This document shows positions 1 through 8,811 of a DNA stretch of 64,000 nt, piece by piece. This DNA comes from Sphingomonas sp. 37zxx (GTDB taxonomy: Bacteria; Pseudomonadota; Alphaproteobacteria; Sphingomonadales; Sphingomonadaceae), in NCBI RefSeq assembly GCF_000786205.1, contig NZ_JROH01000004.1, forward strand, positions 124,001-188,000, written 5' to 3'. The translations under genes and the position numbers were made by a program. Position 1 is the first letter of the stretch; each line of letters begins with the position of its first letter. Under the pieces are notes generated by a model, which was not told the DNA's origin, searched no databases, and saw only the letters and a list, made by a program, of their open reading frames with translations.

Positions 1-5
1 AGCCT

Positions 6-2057
6 GTGGCGCTGGTCCAGTTGATTGCAGCGCTTTGCGTCCCGCCCGCGCTGATCGCTATCGTCTATTTGCTTTCGACCCGTAACGGGCGTGCCGAAGC
101 GCGTCGTTTCGGTGCCACCGCGCAGGCGATGCGCGTGGAAGCCGCAACGCTCGAAGTGCGGATCGCCGCGCTGTCGGATCGGATCGAGGCCAATCGCGCG
201 GCGCTGAACGAACAAGCGCACGCGCTGATCGCCGCCGGCGACGAGACGAGCGAGCGGTTGCAGCATGTCAGCAACGTCGTCGTCCGCGACGTCGCCTCGG
301 TCCACGCCGCCGCGCGCACGCTGGGCGAATCGGCGGACACTGCCAGCAAGCGGCTGGCGGTGCTGATCGCCACGATGCCGCGCGCCAATGCCGAAGTGCA
401 GACGATGACCGAAACGCTCGACCGGCTCGGGCTGGCAGCTGGACAACAGGTATCCGGGCTCGACGCACAATTGGCAGCGCTCGCCGAGCGTGGCCGGGTC
501 GCCGACGAACTGACCGGCGGTGCGGCGCAGCGGCTGGCGGCACATATCGCGCGGATGGAGGCGACCAGCGAAAGCGCGGGCGCGCGGCTTGAGGCGGTGA
601 CCGCCGACACCTCCGCTGCGGTCGATGCGGTGCTCGATCGCGCGGCGCAGGCGATCGATGAGGCGCGACGCGGCATCGCGGCGCAGGGCGATGCGATGAT
701 GGCGATGCTCACCTCGAACCAGGCAACGCTCGACCGCGTGGGCCGCGAAGGGATGGATACGCTCGTAGCGCGGCTCGCCACGGTCGAGGAAGTGATCGCG
801 CGGATCGCGGCGGTGCTCGAGCGCGAACGCGACCATGCCGACCTGTTGTTCGACACGCTCGACACCAATGTCGCCGGGGCGACGGCGCAGCTCGATCTGC
901 TGCACGAAACCGGCGTTCAGCGCACCGGATCACTCGCCCAATCGGTGGCGGCGGTCACCATCGGCCTCGACGCGATGCGCGATTCGATGCGCGCGGGCGA
1001 CACCGTCGCGGCATCGACGATCGACCGTGCCGAAGGGCTGTTGACCGCGCTCGACGCCGCCGTGCGCGAAATCGACGAAACCCTGCCCGAAGCGTTGGCG
1101 CGGCTCGACGCGCGCGTGGGGCAAAGCCGGTCGATCGTCGGCGCCGCCAAGCCCGAGTTGCTCGCGCTGGTGAACGCCGCCGAGAGCACGCACGACGCAA
1201 TCGATGCGATCAACGCAACGGTTATCGCGCAGCGCGATACGCTGGTGGCGCTGTCTGCCGCATTGGTCGAGGCGCTCGGCACTGGCAGCGACCGAATCGA
1301 CGGTATCCAGCAATCGATCGAAACGACGATCGCGCAAACCCGCGACTTCGCCCATGAATCCGCCCCGCAATTGGTCGAGGCGCTGATCAGGATCCGCGAA
1401 ACCGCCGCTGCGGCGACCGAACATGCCCGCACGGCGTTGGCCAGCGTCATTCCCGAAGCCGCCACCCGCCTTGAAACCGCATCGGTGCAGGCGCTGGCCC
1501 GCGCGATCGACGAGGCCGTCACGCGGCAATTGGGGTTGCTGGGGCAAGCCGCCGACGATGCCGTGCGCGCCGCCACCCGCGCGTCGCAGCAAGTGGGCGC
1601 GCAGATGGAAAGCATCGCCGAGGCGACCGCGCGCATCGACGACCGGATCGACGAGGCACGCAGCGAACGCGAAGCCGCCGACCGCGACGGCTTTGGCAGG
1701 CGCGTATCGCTGTTGATCGAGGCGCTCAATTCGGCGTCGATCGACATTGCCCGCGCCTTGTCGTCGGATGTCTCGGACACCGCCTGGTCGGCCTATCTGA
1801 AAGGCGATCGCGGCGTATTCACCCGCCGCGCCGTAAAGCTGATCGAGCCCGGCCAGCTTCGCGAGATCACCCAGTTGTACGACACCGACGCCAATTTCCG
1901 CGACCAGGTGAACCGCTACATCCACGATTTCGAGGCTATGCTGCGCCAGGTACTGGCGCATCGCGATGGCTCCCCGCTGGGGGTGACCTTGCTATCGTCC
2001 GATGCTGGGAAGCTGTATGTGGCGCTGGCGCAGGCGATCGAGCGATTGCGGGCCTGA
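6..2057 (+). CDS. Membrane-anchored long coiled-coil protein, possibly 5'-truncated
   Basis: Function not recognised. The first ~25 residues form one hydrophobic membrane segment, followed by a basic turn and about 500 residues of Ala/Glu/Arg/Asp-rich heptad-like sequence typical of a long coiled coil. The last ~120 residues are different: a compact region with aromatic residues (around DTAWSAYLKGDRGVFTRRA) that looks like a folded domain. This suggests an inner-membrane anchor, a rod, and a C-terminal head. The frame is open to the window edge, so the GTG at position 6 is only the first visible start and the true start may lie upstream. It converges with the DUF1467 gene. An envelope or chromosome-organising role is only a guess. 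Confidence 0.7.
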   Translation: MALVQLIAALCVPPALIAIVYLLSTRNGRAEARRFGATAQAMRVEAATLEVRIAALSDRIEANRAALNEQAHALIAAGDETSERLQHVSNVVVRDVASVHAAARTLGESADTASKRLAVLIATMPRANAEVQTMTETLDRLGLAAGQQVSGLDAQLAALAERGRVADELTGGAAQRLAAHIARMEATSESAGARLEAVTADTSAAVDAVLDRAAQAIDEARRGIAAQGDAMMAMLTSNQATLDRVGREGMDTLVARLATVEEVIARIAAVLERERDHADLLFDTLDTNVAGATAQLDLLHETGVQRTGSLAQSVAAVTIGLDAMRDSMRAGDTVAASTIDRAEGLLTALDAAVREIDETLPEALARLDARVGQSRSIVGAAKPELLALVNAAESTHDAIDAINATVIAQRDTLVALSAALVEALGTGSDRIDGIQQSIETTIAQTRDFAHESAPQLVEALIRIRETAAAATEHARTALASVIPEAATRLETASVQALARAIDEAVTRQLGLLGQAADDAVRAATRASQQVGAQMESIAEATARIDDRIDEARSEREAADRDGFGRRVSLLIEALNSASIDIARALSSDVSDTAWSAYLKGDRGVFTRRAVKLIEPGQLREITQLYDTDANFRDQVNRYIHDFEAMLRQVLAHRDGSPLGVTLLSSDAGKLYVALAQAIERLRA

Positions 2058-2111
2058 CGAGAAAGCCCCTCCCTGGCAAGGAGGCAGCGCCTGGCTGCTG
2101 CGCGCCGAGCT

Positions 2112-2384
2112 TTACCGCCGGCGGGCGTTGACGAAGTCGAGCATCTCGGCGGTTACCCACCCGTTGACGTAATTCGCATAAAACGCGCCGAACAGCACCG
2201 CCGACACGATCGTCGTCAACAGCGCGACGCGGCCCATGTTGAAATGTGTCGGCGCGCTGTCGGCCTGGCCCGGCACGCGCTCAATCCCTGCTTCGTCGGT
2301 GGTCCGCACGCCGAACGGCAGCACGAAGAACACCGACAACGCCCAAAACAGGAAATAGATCGCCATTGCCGATTGCCAGGCCAT
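2112..2384 (-). CDS. DUF1467 family small membrane protein
   Basis: A 90-residue protein with two hydrophobic membrane segments (about residues 5-24 and 52-72) separated by a hydrophilic loop containing PFGVRTTDEAG. This pattern matches the DUF1467 family, which is common in alphaproteobacteria and has no known function. It starts 4 bases after the RNase J stop codon, so it is probably the last gene of the transcript that begins with nuo and runs through birA, coaX and rnj. Only weak hairpins (for example 2069-2085) lie between it and the converging upstream gene. Confidence 0.8.
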   Translation of the reverse strand: MAWQSAMAIYFLFWALSVFFVLPFGVRTTDEAGIERVPGQADSAPTHFNMGRVALLTTIVSAVLFGAFYANYVNGWVTAEMLDFVNARRR

Positions 2385-2388
2385 CGCG

Positions 2389-4029
2389 TCAGCCCTCGAT
2401 CAACAATACGTCGACCACCGGCTTCTTGCCGGTCCAACGGGTCGCCACCCGCCGCGTGGCAAGGCGGATCGCCTCGGTCCGCTTTTCGGCATTGCGCTCG
2501 CTGGTCGACAGCACCTTGATGATCGCGCCCTGCACTTCGGCGAGGAAGGGTTCGCGGTCTTCCTCGACCGGCACGCCCTGCACCTTCACCTGTGGCTGGC
2601 CGATAATGCGTCCGCCCTTGCCGATCGCCACCGCGACCGACATCTGACCATAGGTCGCAAGCCGCCGCCGCTCGTTGATCGTCGAACCATCGGCAGGCAG
2701 GATCACGTCACCGTCGAGCAACAGCCGGCCGACCGTAGCAAAACCGATCCGCTTGGGCTCACCCGGCGACAGCCGAAGCACATCGCCATTTTTTTGCACG
2801 ACCGAGCGCTTGATGCCCTGTGCCGTTGCGAACTTGCCATGTTCGGTGAGGTGACGACCCTCGCCATGTACCGGCACCACTATTTGCGGGCGGATCCACT
2901 TGTACATCTTGGCGAGTTCGGGACGCCCCGGATGGCCCGATACATGCACATGCGCCTGCTTGTCGGTGATCAGTTCGATCCCGCGCTCAGCGAGCGTGTT
3001 CATGATCTTGCCGATCGCGACTTCGTTGCCCGGAATCTGCTTCGACGAGAAAATCACCCGATCGCCCGATTCGAGCTTGAGCTGATGGCTGCCCGACGAA
3101 ATCCGCGACAGCGCAGCGCGATCCTCGCCCTGCCCGCCGGTGCCGATGATCAACAGCTTGCCGCGCGGCAGCCGCATCGCGGTGTCGAAGTCGACCGTCT
3201 CGGGGAAGTCCTTGAGATAGCCGGTCGCCTTGGCAACCTTCAGGATGCGGTCGAGCGAACGCCCGGCGACGCAGACCTGACGGCCATTGGCGATGGCGCA
3301 GCTTGCCAGCGTCTGCAGCCGCGCCGCGTTCGACGCGAAGCTGGTGACCAACACCCGCCGGCCCTCGGCCCGCGCGATTTCGGCGTGCAGCCCGGCGCGG
3401 ACGTCTTCTTCCGAACCCGATGCGGTTTCGTTGAGCACGTTGGTCGAATCGCACATCATCGCCAGCACGCCCTTGTCGCCGATGGCGGTCAATTGCGCCG
3501 GGCTGGCCGGGGTGCCGACTTGCGGCGCATCGTCGAGCTTGAAATCGCCGGTGTGGAACACGCGGCCATATTTGGTCTCGATCACCAGCGCGCTTGGCTC
3601 GGGGATCGAATGCGCCATCGGTACGAAGGTAACGCCGAACGGCCCCACCTTCACGCTGCCGCCGATTTCGATGATCTTGAGCTTCACCTGCTTGGCAATG
3701 CCCTCTTCCTCGAGCTTGCCGCGGATCAGCCCCGCGGTAAACGGCGTGGCATAGATCGGCACGCCCAAGTCGGCGGCGAAATAGGGCAAGGCACCGATAT
3801 GGTCCTCATGCCCATGCGTAATGACGATACCCGCCAGATCATCGACGCGATCTTCGATGAATTGCAGGTCGGGCAGGATGATGTCGATGCCCGGATAGGC
3901 AGGGTCGGCGAAAGTCACGCCGCAATCTACCATCAACCATTTACCGTCCGCGCCATACAGGCTGACATTCATGCCGATTTCGCCCGAGCCGCCAAGGGCG
4001 ACATAGAGCAGTTCTTTTCCTGGAGTCAC
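2389..4029 (-). CDS. rnj: Ribonuclease J
   Basis: A metallo-beta-lactamase/beta-CASP ribonuclease that acts as a 5'-3' exonuclease and endonuclease in mRNA decay and rRNA maturation. The zinc-binding signature HGHEDHIGALPYF is at about residues 73-85, further metal ligands are in HTGDFK, and the C-terminal beta-CASP motif VHVSGHPGRPE is present. At 546 residues it is the normal family length. The start is GTG, with AGGA five bases upstream. Alphaproteobacteria commonly carry RNase J beside RNase E. It follows coaX after a 135-base gap holding a strong hairpin, so it may have its own processing or transcription level. Confidence 0.95.
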   Translation of the reverse strand: MTPGKELLYVALGGSGEIGMNVSLYGADGKWLMVDCGVTFADPAYPGIDIILPDLQFIEDRVDDLAGIVITHGHEDHIGALPYFAADLGVPIYATPFTAGLIRGKLEEEGIAKQVKLKIIEIGGSVKVGPFGVTFVPMAHSIPEPSALVIETKYGRVFHTGDFKLDDAPQVGTPASPAQLTAIGDKGVLAMMCDSTNVLNETASGSEEDVRAGLHAEIARAEGRRVLVTSFASNAARLQTLASCAIANGRQVCVAGRSLDRILKVAKATGYLKDFPETVDFDTAMRLPRGKLLIIGTGGQGEDRAALSRISSGSHQLKLESGDRVIFSSKQIPGNEVAIGKIMNTLAERGIELITDKQAHVHVSGHPGRPELAKMYKWIRPQIVVPVHGEGRHLTEHGKFATAQGIKRSVVQKNGDVLRLSPGEPKRIGFATVGRLLLDGDVILPADGSTINERRRLATYGQMSVAVAIGKGGRIIGQPQVKVQGVPVEEDREPFLAEVQGAIIKVLSTSERNAEKRTEAIRLATRRVATRWTGKKPVVDVLLIEG

Positions 4030-4089
4030 TTCGTTCCTGTTCTTACTTCTAGTGGAATGAAGGCCCCCGCCGCCGCCCGATTCCTGAGC

Positions 4090-4127
4090 TTGTCAAAACG
4101 CCGGAAAAACCGGCGGCGTTTTGACAA
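4090..4127. repeat. Perfect 14-bp-arm hairpin between coaX and rnj
   Basis: Arms 4090-4103 and 4114-4127 are perfect reverse complements around a 10-base centre, and CCGG-A5-CCGG lies inside. No clear T-run follows on either strand, so it is not a textbook terminator. The flank (CTGAGCTTGTC) resembles the short GAGCTTGTCGAA-type palindromic repeats common in sphingomonads. A related fragment (CTTGTCGAAGTGCCGTCCTG) lies near 5024-5043 between birA and coaX. It may be an mRNA-stabilising or processing hairpin. Confidence 0.6.
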
Positions 4128-4164
4128 ACGCATGAGGGGGAAGATGGCGGAGGCCGTTTCGGTG

Positions 4165-4959
4165 CTATACCGATCCTTGCGCTATATGGCGACGCGACCA
4201 CAAAATCGCCAGCCCCTGAATGGTCAGGTCCGATTCAATCGTGTCGAATGCCTCAGTTTGTTTCTCGAACAACATCGCCAGGCCGCCGGTGGCGATCACT
4301 TTTACCGGCCGACCGATCTCGGCGCGCAGCCGTGCGACCAGCCCCTCGATCATCGCGATATAGCCCCAGTAGATGCCGATGTGCATTTGATCGACCGTGG
4401 TGCGGCCGATAACGCTGGCATTGCCCGGTGCCTCAATCGCGATACGCGGCAGTTTGGCGGTGGCGTTCACCAGCGCGTCGAGCGACAGGTTGATGCCCGG
4501 CGCGATGATCCCGCCCTTATATGCGCCGGTATAGTCGGCGACGTCGAACGTGGTCGCAGTGCCGAAATCGATGATGATCAGGTCGCCCGCATGGCTTTCA
4601 TGCGCGGCAATCACGTTGAGCGCGCGATCGGCCCCCACCGCATCGGGTTCATCGACATCGAGCGAGATGCCCCATGGCGCATCGCCCTTGCCCGCGATCA
4701 CCGCATCGGTCTTGAAATATTTCGATGCCAGCACTTGGAGGTTATGCAGCGCGCGCGGCACGACGGTGCCGACGATCACCCCGGTCACTTGGCTCCGCTC
4801 ATAGCCTTCGAGCGCCAGCAACTGGCTCAGCCACACCGCATATTCATCAGCGGTGCGGCGCGGATCGGTGGCGATCCGCCAGCGCGCACGGATCACGCGG
4901 TCGGCATCGACCAGCGCAAAGACGATATTGGTATTCCCGGCATCGATCGCGAGCAGCAT
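4165..4959 (-). CDS. coaX: Type III pantothenate kinase
   Basis: Phosphorylates pantothenate in the first committed step of coenzyme A synthesis. The N-terminus [16 protein letters not shown] is the ASKHA phosphate-binding motif with the catalytic Asp, GADRALN at about residues 98-104 is the pantothenate-binding signature, and DFGTATTFD is the second phosphate motif. The length of 264 residues fits the family, which is not inhibited by CoA. It lies between birA and rnj; this birA-coaX-rnj order downstream of nuoN is common in sphingomonads, to my knowledge. Confidence 0.95.
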   Translation of the reverse strand: MLLAIDAGNTNIVFALVDADRVIRARWRIATDPRRTADEYAVWLSQLLALEGYERSQVTGVIVGTVVPRALHNLQVLASKYFKTDAVIAGKGDAPWGISLDVDEPDAVGADRALNVIAAHESHAGDLIIIDFGTATTFDVADYTGAYKGGIIAPGINLSLDALVNATAKLPRIAIEAPGNASVIGRTTVDQMHIGIYWGYIAMIEGLVARLRAEIGRPVKVIATGGLAMLFEKQTEAFDTIESDLTIQGLAILWSRRHIAQGSV

Positions 4960-5078
4960 TGGCAGTCCCTTACGTCACGCTGGCGAGGTTTAGCGGCCAA
5001 CCCCTACGCCGTTCGCCCCTGGCTTGTCGAAGTGCCGTCCTGTTTTTCGGGTCGCGAACATCGGGCGCAGCGCAGCGA

Positions 5079-5819
5079 TCAGACAAGAAACACATCCCCC
5101 GCATGCATGACATGCAACCGCCCATCGGCCAACCGCAGCATCAATGCGCCGTCGCTGCTAAGCCCTTCGAACAGGCCGTCGACTACGCCGCCGTCGGGCA
5201 GCCGCACCTGCAACGCCGTGCCAACGCGGTGCGCGTGCGCGGTCCAACGATCGCGCACCGGCCCCAAGCCCTCGCCGCGCCAGCGTCGGAGCCAATGGCC
5301 AAAGCTGTCGGCCAGCGTTTCGATGAAGTCGGCAGGTGCCACCACCGCGCCATGCACGGCAAGGCTTGTCGTGGCCCGGTCGGCCAGATCGGGATGGTGC
5401 GCCAGATTGACGCCGATGCCGGCGACCACGGCGTTGTCGGCGCGCTCCAGCAGGATACCCGCCAGCTTCGCTCGCCCGACCAGCAAATCATTGGGCCATT
5501 TCAGCGCGACGCCGCATCCCGCCCCTACATAGGAGAGCACGACCTCGGCCAGCGCGACCCCTGCTACCAGCGAAAGCGTGGCAGCGGGCGGATCGGTGGG
5601 GCGCAGCCGAACGAGCGTGCTGGCGTATAAATTGCCGACCGGCGACTCCCACGCCCTGCCCTGCCGCCCGCGCCCGGCAGTCTGTCGCTCGGCGCGAAGC
5701 CAGCTCGCCTCGGGCGCGCCGCTGGCGGCCAAGGCGAGCAGGTCGACATTGGTCGACCCGGTTTCAGCGACGCAGCGTATTTGGCTCAGAACAATGCTCG
5801 CGCCGCCAGGACGCTCCAC
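5079..5819 (-). CDS. birA: Biotin--[acetyl-CoA-carboxylase] ligase
   Basis: Activates biotin as biotinyl-AMP and attaches it to the biotin carboxyl carrier protein of acetyl-CoA carboxylase. It has the substrate motif ETGSTN (about residues 19-24), the GRGRQGRAW nucleotide loop (about 49-57) and KWPNDLL (about 106-112). There is no N-terminal helix-turn-helix, so this is a ligase without the repressor function of E. coli BirA. The only good upstream start, GTG at 5819, overlaps the end of nuoN by 34 bases, which implies translational coupling to complex I genes. Confidence 0.92.
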   Translation of the reverse strand: MERPGGASIVLSQIRCVAETGSTNVDLLALAASGAPEASWLRAERQTAGRGRQGRAWESPVGNLYASTLVRLRPTDPPAATLSLVAGVALAEVVLSYVGAGCGVALKWPNDLLVGRAKLAGILLERADNAVVAGIGVNLAHHPDLADRATTSLAVHGAVVAPADFIETLADSFGHWLRRWRGEGLGPVRDRWTAHAHRVGTALQVRLPDGGVVDGLFEGLSSDGALMLRLADGRLHVMHAGDVFLV

Positions 5820-7231
5820 CCGCCCAGCAGCGGGATCGCGAAATAGCCAAGCGGTGAAATGAACGCAGCGGTCACCGCGATGATGCCGTTCTCGACGGTG
5901 CTGCAGCTGCGCGGGAAGGCCGGGGCCGGTGCATCGAAATACATCGTCTTGATCACGCGCAGGTAATAATAGGCACCGATCACCGAAGCCGCGATACCGA
6001 TCACTGCCAGCGGAAACAGACCGGCGGAAACCGCAGCGTCGAACACCGCGAACTTGGCGTAGAAACCGAACAGCGGCGGGATACCGGCAAGGCTGAACAT
6101 GAACATCGCCAGCGCCAGCGCAAGGCCGGGGCGCGTCTGCGACATGCCCGACAGGCTGCTGAGCGTTTCGACCGGCACACCGTCATCATCGCGCATCTGC
6201 AACACGATCACGAAGCTGCCAAGCGTCATCGCAACATAGATGGTCATATAGACCAGCACGCTCGCCACGCCCTGTTCGGTGCCGGCCGCAAGGCCGATCA
6301 GCGCGAAGCCAACATTGTTGATCGACGAATAGGCGAGCAGCCGCTTGATGTTGGTCTGGCCGATCGCCGCGACCGCACCGAAGATGATCGACGCCAGCGC
6401 GGCAAAGATCACGATCTGCCGCCATTCCAGCAGTGCCGGTCCCATCGCCTCGGTCGCGACGCGCACCGTCAGCGCGACCGCGGCAACCTTTTGCGCGGTG
6501 GCAAAGCTGATCGTCACTGGGGTGGGTGCGCCCTCATAGACGTCGGGGGTCCACATGTGGAACGGCACCGCAGCGATCTTGAACGCCAGGCCGGCGAACA
6601 CGAACACCAGCCCGAACAGCAGCCCGGTCGACGTTCCGGCAGCATAGGCCGCCGCGATGTCGGCATAGATCGTCGTGCCGCTGAAGCCATAGACCAAGCT
6701 GATGCCGTACAGCAGGATGCCGCTGGCAAGCGCGCCGAGGATGAAATATTTGAGGCCCGCTTCGGCCGAACGCTGGTCGCGTCGCATGAAGCTGGCGAGG
6801 ACATAAGCGGCAAGGCTTTGCAGCTCGAGCCCAACATACAGGCTGAGCAAATCGCCCGCCGACACCATCATGCCCATGCCAACTGCGCTCAGCAGGATAA
6901 GCACCGGATATTCGGGCCGCAAGTCATCGCCCGAGGTCTGCTGGAAAAAGCGCGGGGCAATGACGATCGCCGCCGCCGACGCGATATAGATCAGCACCTT
7001 GGCAAAGGTGCCGAACGCATCGGCGCGATACAGGCCGTCAAACGCTTCACCGCCGGTCGATGCCGGGCCGATCAGCGAGATGCCCGCGCCCAACAATACG
7101 GCAATCGCCGCCCAGCTTACCGCGCGCGTCGATGCCTGGCCGCCCCAGGCCCCCACCAGCATCAGCGCCAGCGCACCGACCGTCAGTACCAGCTCGGGCA
7201 GGATCATCAGGAATTGGCTAGCGTAAGACAT
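5786..7231 (-). CDS. nuoN: NADH-quinone oxidoreductase subunit N
   Basis: An antiporter-like membrane subunit of the proton-pumping arm of complex I. The protein of 481 residues is almost entirely transmembrane helices and includes the conserved lysine-bearing motifs of this family (QTNIKRLLAYSSINNVGF in the discontinuous helix region). ATG at 7231 shares one base with the nuoM stop codon (TGATG). A TTG one codon upstream is possible but less likely. It is the last nuo gene of the operon and overlaps birA. Confidence 0.96.
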   Translation of the reverse strand: MSYASQFLMILPELVLTVGALALMLVGAWGGQASTRAVSWAAIAVLLGAGISLIGPASTGGEAFDGLYRADAFGTFAKVLIYIASAAAIVIAPRFFQQTSGDDLRPEYPVLILLSAVGMGMMVSAGDLLSLYVGLELQSLAAYVLASFMRRDQRSAEAGLKYFILGALASGILLYGISLVYGFSGTTIYADIAAAYAAGTSTGLLFGLVFVFAGLAFKIAAVPFHMWTPDVYEGAPTPVTISFATAQKVAAVALTVRVATEAMGPALLEWRQIVIFAALASIIFGAVAAIGQTNIKRLLAYSSINNVGFALIGLAAGTEQGVASVLVYMTIYVAMTLGSFVIVLQMRDDDGVPVETLSSLSGMSQTRPGLALALAMFMFSLAGIPPLFGFYAKFAVFDAAVSAGLFPLAVIGIAASVIGAYYYLRVIKTMYFDAPAPAFPRSCSTVENGIIAVTAAFISPLGYFAIPLLGGWSVLAARALF

Positions 7232-8811
7232 CAATGCTCTCCGCCTTCGGCACCGGCCGAATGCGCATAGGCGCTCGCAACCGCCGCGCGCTCGGCAACA
7301 GCGGCGCGGGCTTCGGGAGTACCAGGGGTCGGTCGGGAATCACTCGGCGGCGCTGCGCGATCCAGTCGTGCCAGCAATGTCGTGACGTCGGCGCGCATCG
7401 GGGCCAGGAATGGCTCGGGATAGACACCCATCCACAGCACCGCGGCAGCGATCGGGGCAAGCAAGGCAATCTCACGCCTCGACAGATCGGGCATCGCGCG
7501 GACATCGTCCTTGGTCAGCTCACCCCACACCACGCGGCGGTACAGGTACAGCATATATGCCGCGCCCAGGATAATCCCGGTGGTGCAAAGCAGCGCGATC
7601 GTCGTCGACACCTGATAGGTGCCCGCAAGGCTCAGGAACTCACCGACAAAGCCCGAGGTGCCGGGCAAGCCGATCGACGCCATCGTGAACAGCAGGAAGA
7701 AGATCGCATAGCGCGGCATGTTGTTGGCAAGCCCGCCATATCGTCCGATCTCGCGGGTGTGCAGCCGGTCATAGATCACGCCGACGCACAGGAACAGCGC
7801 AGCCGACACCAGGCCATGCGACAGCATGACGATCATCGCGCCCTCGATCCCCTGCTGATTGAACGCGAACAGCCCGATCGTGACGATCGCCATATGCGCG
7901 ACCGAGGAATAGGCGATCAGCTTCTTCATGTCCTGCTGCACCAGCGCCACCAGCGACGTATAAATCACCGCTACCGCCGACAGCCCGAACACCAGCCAGG
8001 TCAGTTGCCCCGATGCTTCGGGAAACATCGGCAGGCTGAAGCGAAGAAAGCCATAGCCGCCAAGCTTGAGCAGCACGCCCGCCAGGATCACCGAGCCTGC
8101 GGTCGGTGCCTGAACATGCGCGTCGGGCAGCCAGGTATGCACCGGCCACATCGGCATCTTCACCGCGAACGAGGCAAAGAATGCAAGCCACAGCCATGTC
8201 TGCACATCCGCCGGGAAATCATATTCCATCAACGCCGGGATCGACGACGTGCCCGCATTGACGCTCATATAGAGCATCGCAATGAACATCAGCACCGAGC
8301 CGAGCAGCGTGTAGAGGAAGAATTTGTAGCTGGCGTAAATCCGGTTTGCGCCGCCCCAGATGCCGATGATCAGATACATCGGGATCAGGCCACCTTCAAA
8401 GAAGATGTAGAACAGGAACAGATCCTGCGCCGCGAAGGTGCCGATCATCAGCACCTCTACCAGCAGGAACGCCGCCATATATTCTGGCACGCGCTGCGTA
8501 ACCGCTGTCCAGCTCGCGCCGATGCAGATCGGCATCAGGAACACGCTGAGCATGATCAGCATCAACGCAAAGCCGTCGATCCCCAGCGCCCAGGAAAAGC
8601 GCCCGAACAGCGGCGCATATTCGACGAACTGCCATTGCGCGGCCGCACCGCCAATGTCGAAATTGGCCCACAAAATACAGCCGAGCGCAAAATCGATCAG
8701 CGTCGCGACCAATGCCGTCAGCCGCGCCGTCCTGGCATCGACGAACAGGCAGGCAATCGCCGCCAGCGCAGGAACCGCTAGCATTACCGAAAGAATGGGA
8801 AAGCCTTCCAT
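7231..8811 (-). CDS. nuoM: NADH-quinone oxidoreductase subunit M
   Basis: The second antiporter-like subunit of complex I, 526 residues with about 14 membrane helices. Diagnostic segments include KMPMWPVHTWLPDAHVQAPT and QQDMKKLIAYSSVAHM, which carry the proton-channel lysines. The start ATG shares one base with the nuoL stop. The C-terminus has an unusual Ala/Pro-rich hydrophilic tail of about 40 residues ending in a His/Gly-containing segment, longer than in E. coli NuoM. Confidence 0.96.
   Translation of the reverse strand: MEGFPILSVMLAVPALAAIACLFVDARTARLTALVATLIDFALGCILWANFDIGGAAAQWQFVEYAPLFGRFSWALGIDGFALMLIMLSVFLMPICIGASWTAVTQRVPEYMAAFLLVEVLMIGTFAAQDLFLFYIFFEGGLIPMYLIIGIWGGANRIYASYKFFLYTLLGSVLMFIAMLYMSVNAGTSSIPALMEYDFPADVQTWLWLAFFASFAVKMPMWPVHTWLPDAHVQAPTAGSVILAGVLLKLGGYGFLRFSLPMFPEASGQLTWLVFGLSAVAVIYTSLVALVQQDMKKLIAYSSVAHMAIVTIGLFAFNQQGIEGAMIVMLSHGLVSAALFLCVGVIYDRLHTREIGRYGGLANNMPRYAIFFLLFTMASIGLPGTSGFVGEFLSLAGTYQVSTTIALLCTTGIILGAAYMLYLYRRVVWGELTKDDVRAMPDLSRREIALLAPIAAAVLWMGVYPEPFLAPMRADVTTLLARLDRAAPPSDSRPTPGTPEARAAVAERAAVASAYAHSAGAEGGEH

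Noticed and set aside
2794-5532. A 912-codon open frame on the plus strand opposite rnj, coaX and birA
   Set aside because: It is antisense to three well-recognised genes; its length reflects GC-rich codon bias, and its translation is rich in His, Arg and Gln with no domain.
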